DNA of 64,000 nucleotides from Neoscytalidium dimidiatum (lineage: Eukaryota; Ascomycota; Dothideomycetes; Botryosphaeriales; Botryosphaeriaceae), in NCBI GenBank assembly GCA_037367355.1, contig CM074696.1, positions 3,658,001 to 3,722,000 on the forward strand, read 5' to 3'. The number at the start of each line of letters is the position of its first letter. Within the stretch, counting starts at the first letter, position 1. The position numbers and the translations under genes were made by a program. The notes beneath the pieces are model-generated. The model was not told the DNA's origin. It searched no databases and saw only the letters and a program-made list of their open reading frames with translations. Below are positions 46,401 through 58,200 of the stretch, piece by piece.

Positions 46401-46600
46401 CCCTTAGATCGCACCAACTCCATGTGTTGTCGACGGGCTTGGTGTCTTGGTCTCCGCTGTCCCGCTCCCCAGCTGGGAGGCGTTCGGCACGTGGGCCGAT
46501 TCCTGAGCCTTTCGTGGCTGATTTCCCGCGCTTGGTAGTGGCGAGCGCGGACTTGGCTAGGCGCGGGAGCGGAGGTGGAGGTATTGGCGCCGCGTCATCA
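43401..46600. other. Downstream flank and gene-poor stretch
   Basis: About 3.2 kb. The first 900 nt are G/T-rich with T runs (near 43975 and 44310) and look like 3' untranslated DNA of the transcription factor. After that there are only scattered short frames. A (TCCC)4 repeat lies at 45351..45366. Confidence 0.5.
45351..45366. repeat. TCCC tetranucleotide repeat x4
   Basis: Four perfect TCCC units in a longer C/T tract. On the minus strand this is four GGG tracts with single-base loops. Confidence 0.85.
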
Positions 46601-49600
46601 TGTGCACTGCATGCATTCATGCACAATCTCTTTGTCAGTTGGATGCGTAATTCTTAATAGTAATGGGATGTGAAGTGTGATTGAACATGTGGTCGAGGGT
46701 GTACTTCTCCAAATGATGCTCCTTTCGTTCAAGACTTCGGGTCCAGAATCGCCGAGATAGGACAGAGTATCACGTATTCTTTCCCGCCTTTTTGGCAACA
46801 AACTTTGTTTCTGTCGCCGCTACTGTTATCTCTAAGGCTGCAAGTCGTCAGGACTTATCAGCATGAGACGTACAGGTCAGCACGACAATGAGAAATAGTT
46901 AAGGATTTGGATGTTTAAAGAGACCGAAGAGGACGGACTGCGACGGACAAAGTGCCACAGTACCAGCAATTAGAGAGCATTATTGGGACAGACTGGCATC
47001 TAATGTATATTTACGGTATGCTAGATGTTGATGATATGTTTTGTAGTCCTTCCGCTGGCCTGTGTCTCGAGCGTGGGCCCACCTGCTGGGCGTTCCAAAG
47101 CTTCGCAGTTGTGAATCACGCTGTTTTGGAGGCCGCGGAGCAGTGAGCTCAGAGTTACAACGAGAGTTGAAATGGGCCCCTAGGTAGCTAGGACATAGGA
47201 AAAGCATCGCAACCTGTCAAACTGAAAAAGTACGACGCTGTACTGATTACACCCCGAGATAATGGCCTTGATATAGTTCTACACAAAGTTTGTTATCTTG
47301 GTTACTACTGACCTCGGATTTGTATATGGTGACGCTACTCATTTCCTTCAGCCTGGTTAAAAAAGACTAAGAAGGTTGCACTCTGTATAGAATTAAGCAT
47401 ACATCGTAAAGTGTCGCTGCTGTCACTGTTGGAGCAAAACCTCGTATGCACTTGTATTCGTTGTTGTTGTCTGTTTGAAAGAGAGCGAAGGAGCTAAACT
47501 ACCCAGCGGCGCTAGCGCCGCGCTAAGCGTACCTGCCATAACAGTCACCGTTTTCCCTAAGAGCGGGAAGTGAACACCTGTACTCCCGTTAGCTTCTCAT
47601 TACTAGGTACACTGCTAGCTCTTAGGTATGTGGTCAAGTAAATCGTCAGTAGCAAATCTCAATCGAGAGAGTGTGAATATAATGAATCATACCATCGAAT
47701 TTCGTGTGTTGCAAGGCTCTGGGGTTGAAAAGTGTAGAGATCTGCGATAAGTCAGAGAAACGGTACAACCAACTTCTCTTAGTGGCGAAAAGGGTTCATA
47801 GTGATATTTAGACTTCATTAAGCTTGAATGATAATCTTCAAAGTATCTCTTGACTTTACTAACGGAAGATAGGGGCCCTTCAGGAAATCCATTGGCAGAT
47901 TATCCACGTAATAGAAATGAATTGAGGATCTCTGGAGGACAGAAGGACCCTTAGCGTCAAGAGCTAGAATTGAGATTGTGTTGGATTGTCGGTGCGCTGA
48001 TTGTACTGTAGATCCTTTGACGCTGATTGGAAGTGGAAGCTGGCCACGAGATCCTAGTGGAAAGCATGGCGGAGTCGAAGCGCAGCGTTTCATAGACCCT
48101 ATGACAGTTGTTTCTCATTTTCGTAATACCCAGTAACTATTTGTTAGAAGAAGGTAAAGCTATAGGTGGAAGCACAAGCGCAAATGGCAAAGTCCATGTT
48201 TCCGGGACAGGACCCTTACCGATGGCATACCAAGCGATGGGATGTACGTATGATTTAATGGAGATGTAATGAACTGCAACGAATAAAGCAGGTACCAGTC
48301 AACGAGAAACACATTCCACCAGTATGATAGTAGGATCCGATAGGCAAATAGAACATTGGGCCTTCCAGACATACAGAAGCAAACGGGATGGGTGGAGTGG
48401 TACATTTATTAGAGAAGCCAGCATCCATAGGCATGAACGACATTTGAGAGCCATTGACTTAGTCTTAGAGACCCGTGCCGGAAGTTTGCCATTAGGGACC
48501 ATTGCTAAAGTTACTACATCTAGGCAAGTGGACAAGTGCAACGGCGGATTGCTTAAGCCAAATATATATATCGGCCCAAGCCGAGCAGAGGCTGCTCCGA
48601 CGAACCCGGATGCTACACTGCGGTGATGAACGTCAGAAATAATCGAATACTCAGCTACAGAGGCATTTACCGTTAGCAAGTACAGTTTGGTTTCTGCAGC
48701 TATTCTTGAGGAATAAAGACGGAGAAGTTGAATTGGCAATCCAGAGACTTGGGTAGGTCTTTAGGCCTTTGACCTGATGGTCTGCTATATCCATGGTCCC
48801 TGCATTTCCGTAAAGAGTGACAAAGATGCGGGAGGCAGGAGGCAAGGCGCGTGAGGGATCTCGAAGAGCTATTAAAGATGATAAGCCTAGAACTTCATCA
48901 ACGAGCGTAGAATGGCTCAGCCTAAGTGGAACGATAAATACCTCTGGAATTTACGATTTGTGTGGGCTTGGGCGTAGCCGCATTATTCGTTGTCATGGAA
49001 AACAATTTCTTGTCGAAAGTGTGACTGCGGTTCGGTCTTACACCTCGTCAGATCGGTGGCTACGAGAGCGGCTGTACTTGTATAAGAAATTAGTGATTAG
49101 CACAAAAGAAAAGATCATGTGCTTTTTTTTTTTTTTTTTGGTTGGGAAGCCACATTTGTAATCAGACGCACGCTTCCTTCACTGTGATTCTTGATAACTC
49201 TTTCGCTATCGATGCAGTCTTGAAGGTCAGGATCGACAGTGCCTCTGGATCGCCTATAATTTCGTGGAACACTAAGTACGAAAAGAGCCAAAGGGGAACA
49301 CAGAATTAAACAAAAGAGTAAACAAGGTGCCGATACGCACATGCAATTGGATGAAACTTAAGAGACTTTGAGATGTGACAGACATCTATCCTGAGAATTA
49401 TGCTTTAGAAGTTTGCCGTAGATTACGTAATATTGAAGCAGCTTTAGAGAAGTGAATGTTTTTTTTTTTTTTATTCATAATACCTACTAGTAGGTGGCGG
49501 TCCTGATCATTCGTGTGCAACAAGGAGAAATGGTGATGCTCATGCAATATCTTTCCGGTCATTCTTATATGTACCTGTGGAATACTGACTTGAGCAAGCT

Positions 49601-50166
49601 TGCTTGGTTTAGAGCACTATTCTATTCATTGGGGGTAGCTGATGGGCCCCAGTGCGGAACAATCCCGAGTCTTTGCTGAATTCGAAATTAAAAGATATCG
49701 GTGGCTGGGAATAAGCTGGCCGCGCGCGCTGGTAACAGATATCGGTTGCCAGGGCCAAAGTGAATTCGGGGTCCATGTGTGTATTAGAGTCGTAGCCGTG
49801 GGCCGGGCGCTAAACATGCGAGACCCTATGACTGCACTGGTAATCGGCAGGCGATCGAGAGTGACTGAGAGACGAGACAACAGAGACAGACCGTGTTCAA
49901 TAGTTTGGCGCACGACAATTAGGGAGAAACGCGCTATGTAGAGAGCATTCTACGTGGCATCGTAAATTGCGACGCAAGATCGAGGATCGCGGCTCCTTTT
50001 TCGCGGGTGGGCGGCTGGCGTCGGGCGGAAAAATAGGAAAGTCCGCGCCGCACTCGCTTGCACGGCCGGTTGTGAACACCACTCGAAAATCCGACCTCGC
50101 GCACCGAGACGACCAACGACAGCGACATCCCACTAACCACCACCACCCGACAGCAAATCGAGCAGG
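46601..50166. other. Gene-poor, AT-richer stretch ending in the uL13 promoter
   Basis: About 3.6 kb with no recognisable gene. T17 at 49123..49139 and T14 at 49459..49472 are the longest homopolymers. A 16-bp perfect palindrome lies at 47506..47521. The last 250 nt (from about 49900) turn GC-rich and are presumably the uL13 promoter and leader. Confidence 0.5.
47506..47521. other. 16-bp perfect palindrome GCGGCGCT|AGCGCCGC
   Basis: Each half is the exact reverse complement of the other, with no spacer. It sits as a GC-rich patch inside AT-rich sequence. Confidence 0.85.
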
Positions 50167-51004
50167 ATGTCGACCTTCGAGCCCGTGATTGTCATCGACG
50201 GCAAGGGTCACCTGCTTGGCCGCCTGGCCAGCACCGTGGCCAAGCAGCTGCTCAACGGCCAGAAGATCGTGGTCGTCCGCTGCGAGGCCCTCAACATCTC
50301 CGGAGAGTTCTTCCGCGCGAAGTGTACGTCCAGCACCCGCGACCACTTGCATTCGCTGCCGAGCGCGCAATTCTGGGCCGTCCGGCGCCAATTCCACAAT
50401 AGGAGTACGGCTGACATGGAGCACAACAATAGTGAAGTACCAGGCCTTCCTGCGCAAGCAGACCCGTTACAACCCCACCCGTGGTGGTTAGTTGCCTCCC
50501 ACCCGCTCGCGCTCCGAGACTCGCCGTACTGATGCCTTCACGCAGGCCCCTTCCACTTCCGCGCTCCCTCCAAGATGTTCTGGCGCACCGTCCGCGGCAT
50601 GATTCCCCACAAGACCGCCCGTGGCGCCGCTGCCATGGAGCGTCTTAAGACCTTCGAGGGTGTTCCCCCGCCCTACGACCACGCGAAGCGCGTCGTCGTT
50701 CCCCAGGCTCTCCGCGTCCTCAGGTTGAAGCCCGGCCGCAAGTACTGCACCGTCGGTCGTCTGGGTCACGAGTTCGGCTGGAAGTACCAGGATGTCGTCT
50801 CCAGGTACGTATATGCTTGGGATTCAGTTTATTTTGGCGGGCGGGCGCTGACTGGGACAAAACAGGCTCGAGGAGAGGAGGAAGGTCAAGGGCGCCGCCT
50901 ACTACGAGCGCAAGAAGGCTCTCAGGAGACAGCTCGCGGAGGCGCAGAAGACCGCGAAGGTCGACGAGAAGGTCAAGACTCAGCTTGCCGAGTACGGTTA
51001 CTAG
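50167..51004 (+). CDS. RPL16: 60S ribosomal protein uL13 (L13a; yeast Rpl16)
   Basis: 202 residues in four exons, 50167..50323, 50433..50486, 50546..50804 and 50866..51004. Introns of 109, 59 and 61 nt (GTACGT, GTTAGT, GTACGT donors; TAG/CAG acceptors) are all phase-consistent. Exon 2 is only 54 nt. The start is [20 protein letters not shown], with [20 protein letters not shown], then [19 protein letters not shown] across introns, [37 protein letters not shown] and [20 protein letters not shown], and a basic helical C-terminus. The protein is on the solvent side of the large subunit near the tunnel exit. Length is close to yeast Rpl16 (199). Very strong identification. Confidence 0.97.
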
Positions 51005-51799
51005 ATTCGGGTTACGGTCACCGGTGGCATGGCTTCTTCAAGTACAAGGGTAGTGGACACGGTTCGGCGCGTATGCATGGGAATGTGGAGATGGTCTTGA
51101 AACTCCGCTGTTCTCGGATTCGACTTGCCGGCACACGAAAAATTCAACGACCGAGAATGGGAGGCATCGGATGGATATGCACATTCAATCCAAAAAGGCT
51201 TCTCAAAAATACCTCTTTTGCTGCTTCCCCGCTTATGGCTTGTAGTAAAATTTCAAGAAATGAAACAACTGCAAAAGCCTCATTCTGCGACCTGACTAGC
51301 AAGAATATCGACGAATTTCGACAGTCGCTGAGTTATAGCCAGCTAACGTCACGCTTAGGCTCAGGAACAGTGAAACCTTGAGGCTTATTGCGTCTGCGGA
51401 CCCGGCCACTAGTTTCGCTCGCTTGCATTTCGGAAGACAGGAAAAGCCTCGGTGTTTGCTGCTGACTTATGACTTGACTCGCTGAGAACGATCGACGGCC
51501 TTCATTCGCTTCCCCACATTCCTCCACATGTGTAGACGCTGGCCCCATTCGCTCGGCTCACGATTACGTCGTCGAACTTTACGCAGCTACCACAAAGCCC
51601 GCACTGGCTGAGCATCCGTATCCCCGCAGCTAGAACGCTGTTCCCGGGCAATTTGCCCCGACTCCCCTGCATCCGCATACTCCCTCTCCCACATCTACGC
51701 CGTCATCTCAACCAACACTCTCATACAATCGTGAACCTTGTTTACTTTCTTTTCCTCTCACGTACTTAGAGCGAATTGTTCGTCAAGACACACTTTGCC
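51005..51799. promoter_or_regulatory. Intergenic between uL13 and the AMP-binding enzyme
   Basis: About 800 nt: 3' flank of uL13, then a C/T-rich leader from about 51640 to the ligase ATG. An open frame runs on past uL13 exon 4 in another phase and is not a gene. Confidence 0.45.
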
Positions 51800-54244
51800 A
51801 TGTCCGGCGCAAAGCAACGATTGCAGACCCTCGTCGGGCACTTCTTCCCCTCATCGGCTGCTTCTTCCTCGGCTAAGGGCAGAGGCAGCTTCAGCAACGC
51901 TACCTCCCCAAACAATGCGCAGGAGGACGCCCATCGTTACAACTTCCACACGCTTTCGCCTACGAACTTTCTGCCGCGTGCTGCAGCCATTGAACCAAAT
52001 GTACTGTCGCAGTTCCCTGATCCCTCGCTCCCCCTACACAGACACGACTTGCGTAGACTCAGAACAAATCCTAAACAATGATCTCACCTGTGCGTTTCTT
52101 GCGATTGTAAACGAAGAGCTAATGGACGGATCGTGATTGCAGGCCGAAGCCATCTACCACGTCACTGCGAACGGCCGCATCCTCCGACGCACCTACGAAG
52201 AGGCCGCGGACCGCGCGCGGGGGCTAGCATATTTCCTGAAGAAGCATGGATACAAGCGAGTTGGCATTCTTGCCCCCAATACTCCGGCCTTTCTCGAGAG
52301 CTTCTTCGGCATTGCGGCTGCAGGCGCCGTGAATATCGGTAGGTGGATAGTACGACCAAGTGTGGTAGCGCGAAAGTATCGAGCGAGGACACTCGCAATC
52401 TAGTAGACATATGCGCATGTCTGCTTGTGCAATCGTGCGCAAAGTTTGCCTAAGCTAGAGCTATAGAGCATTGAATGCCAGGCTTGTGCGCCGTGCGGAT
52501 ACCAGTAATGCTAACTTCTACCGCTTTCCACCAGCCGTCAACTACCGCCTCAAACCAGATGACATATCTTACATCTTCCAGCATTCAGAGGCGGACATCA
52601 TCATTGCGGATGCCGAATTCACCTCCCTCCTAGACAATTTTCGCACCGCTAAACCGTCAGTTCCCATCATTGTCGACACGGATACCGATGCTACGGAAGG
52701 CGAGTTGAGTGGCCCGTTCGATGAAGCGGTGCTTGAGGGTCTCCAGTACGACAAACAACTGGGTGGTAAGGGCTGGTCTGCCCTGGAGGCGCAAGCAGCG
52801 AATGAGGAAGATGTCATAGCGCTGGCTTACACGAGTGGGACGACCGCGCGTCCGAAAGGCGTCGAGTACACGCACCGGGGCGTGTATTTGGCTGCGATAG
52901 GGAACGTTGTTGAGAGTGGATTGAATTACCATACCGGCAGATGCCGGTATCTCTGGACTCTGCCTATGTTCCATGCCACAGGTAGGTCCGATCTTGAATC
53001 TCATATGAGGAATACAACTGGGAGATTGTGGCGACAGTTCGCGCGCGGATCTTGTGGCTTACGAGATCCGTTATTCAAGCGTATCGTAGTCCGAGGGCTA
53101 ACTTACAGTATCAGGTTGGACATTCCCATGGGCGGTGACCGCGGTACGAGGCACTCATTACTGCCTCCGCAAGATAGACTACCCGGAGATATGGCGGTTG
53201 CTCAAGGAAGAGCAGATCACTCACTTCAACGCCGCGCCAACGGTCAACACCCTGCTGTGTGCCGCAGAAGAGGCAGAGCGTCTTCCGAACCCTGTTCGGG
53301 TCACAGTAGCTGCCAGTCCGCCAACGGCACACCTCTTTGAGACTATGGCCAGCTTGAATCTATATCCGGTGCATGTCTACGGCATGACAGAGACATATGG
53401 TCCTATCACCAAAGGCTACCACATGCCTGAGTGGGAAGAACTCCCATTAAAAGAGAAATATGCAAGAATGGCGCGGCAGGGCCACGGCTTCGTAACGAGT
53501 CTTCCCATACGCGTGATCAAGCCAGATCTCCCAGAAGGACAGCTCGTGGACGTGGAGAGGAACGGGACTGAGATTGGCGAGATTGTCTTCACAGGGAACA
53601 TTTGCGCAAAGGGCTATTTCAAAGATCCTAATGCGACTAGGAAGCTTTTTGCCGGCGGTGTGTTGCATTCTGGTGACCTGGCAGTCTGGCATCCTGATGG
53701 AGCACTCCAGATCCTAGACCGGGCGAAGGATATAATAATCAGCGGTAAGTTTTTTCGCCATTTTGCGACAGATCAGCCCTCTCGCGCATTTTGGCACCCA
53801 ACATCTGCAAACGGGAAGTTGTCCGAACGAGAGCTCCAAGTACCTATACTTGACTTCTACTGTTGCGATTTCTCCCGACTGACCACGTGAACATTCGGAT
53901 AAGCGTTTTTCGCTGATGGCAAAGCAGGTGGCGAGAACATTTCGTCTGTTGCCTTGGAGAGCATGCTCGTGACTCATCCAGACGTCCTGGAAGCTGGTGT
54001 CGTTGCTGTGCCAGATTCGCACTGGGGCGAAAGACCGAAGGCCTTCATCACCGTGAAGCAGGGCAAGGCGTTGAAGGGCGAAGATTTGATCGCGTGGGCG
54101 AAAAACCACAGCGCGATCAGCAAGTTCATGGTGCCACGAGAGGTGGAGGTTGTGGATGAGCTGCCGAAGACGTCGACGGGGAAGGTGAAGAAAAACGTGT
54201 TGCGCGAGTGGGCGAAGGGTGCAGACAGGAGGGCGGTGAGATGA
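51800..54244 (+). CDS. AMP-binding acyl-CoA synthetase-like enzyme, five exons, 596 aa
   Basis: Exons are 51800..52000, 52143..52338, 52535..52981, 53115..53744 and 53928..54244. Introns of 142, 196, 133 and 183 nt are GT-AG and all phases close. ANL-superfamily motifs appear in order: phosphate-binding LAYTSGTTARPKG (about 228-240), FHATGWTFPW, YGMTETYGP (about 368-376), HSGDLAVWHPDG (about 465-476), LDRAKDIIISGGENI, and the catalytic-lysine region LPKTSTGKVKKN near the C-terminus. The enzyme would activate a carboxylic acid with ATP and load it on CoA; substrate chain length is not evident. The first 45 or so residues (Ser/Ala-rich with Lys/Arg, HFFPSSAASSSAKGRG) precede the usual family start at TLSPTNFLPRAAAIEPN and may be a mitochondrial presequence. 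No C-terminal SKL-type peroxisomal signal (ends RRAVR). Confidence 0.92.
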
Positions 54245-55222
54245 CGGGGCGATGGCGAAGCTTTGATGCGACGGGCCCGAATGGATGTGCAAGGCGTTCC
54301 GGGGTATACGCTAGATAGGCTCCCGGTCAGACTAGACAAGGCTGAGGCTGATGACAGCTGTCCTCTTTTTGCGCCGAGTGCTGTTGCCTGCAGGTTGATG
54401 GTGGCAGAGCGAGGAAGCAGCGAGCTGCGACGGCTTCGCAGGCTGGGCAAGTGCCGGCAAGCTGAGACGGCGCGGAGCGGTGCGATGCGATGCAGTGATC
54501 TTCTGCGCATCCGTAAATTGAGCGTGGCCCTGCACTGCACCCCGGCAGCGCCTCAGGCCGCGGTCGCGGCCAGGGTTGCGCCTGCCGCCAGACAGCCCCC
54601 GGCGCGTCGCGGCGGCGTCAGCGCGCAACGTCGCCCTCCCGCGACCAGCAGCGGGCGCGCACCCGCAGGCACTGAGCGTGAGGGCGGGCGGGCGGGCGGG
54701 AGCTGAGGCAGCGGGCGATGCAGAGGCAGCATTCTTCAGATGGAGCGCGGGCGCAGCGCAGCAGACGCGCGCAGCGGCGGCCACTCACATGGAGTCGTTG
54801 GAGTCAAAGCCGATGGCAGAGTGCTGATCTTGGGCACGTCCTGGGCTTAGCGGCGGGAGCGAAAGGCACTAGTCCGGGTATAGTCTAGCGGACTCTACGC
54901 GACAAGGGCCGTTTCTCACGAGCGCGCAAATACTTATTACGACCGCGCGCCCGCCAGAGCGAATGTCACCACCGCACCAACATCAGACGCCGCCCGGTTT
55001 TTCCGCCGCAGCACACCACCCAGCCCCGAGCCGGCCCCCGCCCCCGACCCGCGCCCCCCGCCGATGCGCAAAATGCATGTGTGATGGTCCTGCGCCACCC
55101 AGCGATCCGCGTTTTGCACCATCAACTCAATTCGACCACCCTCCTGCTGCCGCTGCGGTGGACACGACTTCGCGCTCTTAGCTAATCATCCACTGTGTTG
55201 GAGCTGGCAGGAGGCGTAAACT
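54245..55222. promoter_or_regulatory. Intergenic between ligase and Mot1, GC-rich with G-quadruplex motif
   Basis: About 980 nt containing the 3' flank of the ligase gene and the Mot1 promoter. GGG(CGGG)4 lies at 54682..54700. Open frames here are GC artefacts. Confidence 0.45.
54682..54700 (+). repeat. GGGC repeat, G-quadruplex motif
   Basis: Five GGG tracts separated by single C residues, a textbook short-loop G-quadruplex pattern, about 520 bp upstream of the Mot1 ATG. Confidence 0.85.
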
Positions 55223-58200
55223 ATGGCGTCCCGGTGAGTGCCCAGCAGCCAATCACATGACGATCGTCATTTCCGGCCCCCCACGGATCGCTGGACGGGC
55301 CTCTTGGCGCTCCGGGGGCTTTGAAAGAATCTGCGCGCTGACTGGTAATGGTACAGGTTGGATCGCTTAGTCACGTACGTGCACCCTCACCTACCGCATG
55401 ATCGCCAAATGAGACCCCAACACTGACCCTGTGACACAACAGCCTTCTGGAAACAGGGAGCACCCAGCTCATCCGGAACACCGCCGCCCAGCAGCTCGCC
55501 GACATCCAGAAGCAGCACCCTGAGGAGCTTTTCAACCTTCTCACCAGGGTGATCCCGTACCTGCGCTCCAAATCCTGGGATACGCGCACTGCCGCCGCAA
55601 AGGCCATCGGTGGCATCGTCGAGAACGCCGAGAAGTTTGATCCTAACGCAGAAGATGAACCCGTCAAGCCAGAAACCAACGGCCATTCCAATGGCTCCGT
55701 CAAAAAGGAAGAGGAGGTTGAGTTACCTCCGCTCTCTGAAGACCAACTTCAACTTGAGACACTAGACATCCCGATGATTCTCAAGAACGGCAAGCATCTT
55801 CTGGGTAGTGCAGGGCGTGAGTATGACTTCAAGTTGGCTGCTATGGATCCCGCAGAACGCCTTGCCTACCAAAAGAAGAGCTTAAAGGCTCGTCTTGGCA
55901 TCGGCGGTGACTACATGGACGAGGACATTGTCACCCATGAAGACATTGCTGCTCCCACCAACTCCAGATCAAGCATGCCACCTCCTACTCCTGGCCTGCA
56001 CAAGCTCGACACAAGCGTATCCCGCCAAAATAGCATGTCATCTCCCAGCCACAACGCCGCTGTATCTCCCAGCCACGATCAGCCTGCCCAGACCCCCGTG
56101 GACGAGAATGGCCACGCACTCAGCAAGAGGCAACTCAACGCCTTGAAGCGTAAGAACAAGATGCATCTCAAGGGGCAAGCTAACAAGGTCCGCGTCATTG
56201 ATCTTGCAACACGTAGACCCAGCCAAGACTACCCTCAGACTCCTGCGGAGCCTCATGCCGTCAAGACCGAGGTCAAGACTGAGGAAGAGGGTACCGAGAG
56301 CAAGGTCAATGATTATTTCTCCCTAGAACGCCAGGGCGATGATGACGACAGCAAAGTCGTTTCGGAATTCAAGGGTGCACCCGCTCCCGAAAAGTCTACC
56401 ATACAGACCGAGGAAGAAGAGCAGGGCCTGGAGTGGCCTTATGATAGGCTATGTGAGATCCTTACCGTAGATCTCTTTGATCCCAACTGGGAGATCAGGC
56501 ATGGTGCAGCAATGGGCCTTCGAGAAGTCGTCCGAGTACATGGTGCGGGCGCTGGGAGACAGCGTGGAAAGAGCCGGGCGCAGAACGACCTGCAGAACCA
56601 GAGATGGCTGGATGACATGTCATGTCGGATCTGCTGCGTCTTCATGCTGGACCGGTTCGGCGACTATGTGTCAGATAATGTCGTTGCACCTATCCGAGAG
56701 ACTGCAGGTCAGACGCTCGGTGCGGTACTACAATACCTTTCTTCCGACCTTGTCCGGGCTGTGTATACAGTCCTCTACCGCTTGGTGATGCAAGACGAAT
56801 TCAATGAGAAGCGCGTCTGGCAGGCTTGCCACGGTGGCATGATCGGCATGAGGTATTTGGTTGCCGTACGGAACGATCTGCTCCTAACAGATCCCTCCCT
56901 CATGGATGGTGTCCTGAGTGCAGTCATGCGGGGCCTCGGCGATTTTGACGACGACGTCCGTGCTGTCAGCGCTGCAACGCTGATTCCAGTCGCCAAAGAG
57001 TTCGTCAACCTCAGGCCTGCAGCACTCAATCAACTCATCGGCATCGTCTGGGATTGTTTGTCAAACCTCAGCGATGACCTTAGCGCCAGTACTGGCTCGG
57101 TAATGGATCTTCTAGCGAAGCTCTGTAGCTTCACCGAAGTCCTCGATGCTATGAAGCTTAACGCAGCTAAGGATCCCGAACAGTCATTCACCCATCTAGT
57201 TCCCCGTCTCTTCCCCTTCTTACGGCATACCATCACAAGCGTGCGCTCCGCTGTCCTGCGCGCTCTTCTCACTTTCCTCGACATTGAGGGCGAAGGCACC
57301 AAAGGTTGGATCAATGGCAAGGCTCTACGACTCATCTACCAGAACCTCCTCGTTGAGCGCAATGAGGCTGTCCTGAAGCTCTCCCTCCAAGTTTGGAACA
57401 AGCTTCTTGAAGTTCTTGCAGCCCAAGGGCCTGAAGCTTTTGCTGACGAGTTCCAACCGCACATCGATCCCTTGGTTACTTTAACCGTTCACCCGATAGG
57501 TGTATCCCGCCATCCCATTCCTATGGACCCTACTCTCTTCATTCGGCCTTCAGGTCAATCGTACGCCCCTAACGGCCATGCTACGCGGAGAATATCGCCG
57601 GTGTCAGCAACACCATCCGAAGGCCAGCCGAAGAAGCGCCGCAGGGTGGAAAAGCACAAAGAGAAGGAGACACCACCACCGTCTGCGCACAACATCGATG
57701 CTCCTATGATGGAGGGCGATGTTGATCTCGTTGGTGCAGACACGATCGTCCGATCGAAGATTTTCGCAGCCCAGGCACTAGGCAAGGCCATGGCCTTGTG
57801 GCCTATGTCATCACGCCAGGGTGTCTTCGGGCCCAGACTATTACCTCATCTGCGTTCCCCCTACTCCACGTCGCAGCTAACAACCTGCATGATCAGCGAA
57901 GAGTTTGCGAAGGCCTCTGGAGACGAGAAGGACGAATTATCACAAGACCTCGTCAAAGCTTTGCGCCCAATGGTAGAAGACGAGCGGCCCGTTTGCTACG
58001 GCGATCTCACAAGCTATCTCACCATCGTACGAGCCCAGTGCCAATCCCTTCTCAACACTTTCCGTGACCTTGGACACGTTGCTCCGGCAAAGCTACCTAC
58101 TCTGGCAGTCATTGTGCAAGGAGAACCGGACGCAAGCCAATATGCTTTCTCTATCGCAGATGGCGAGAAGATTGTCGGTCCTGATTTCGAGCGACTCAAG

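Noticed and set aside
48299..48739. 146-codon minus ORF in the AT-richer island, checked for transposon domains
   Set aside because: No reverse transcriptase, integrase or transposase motif; overlaps an open + strand frame; treated as chance.
54860..54950. tRNA-like A box (TAGTCTAGCGG)
   Set aside because: No B box (GGTTCGANNCC) at the right distance and no cloverleaf pairing of flanking sequence.
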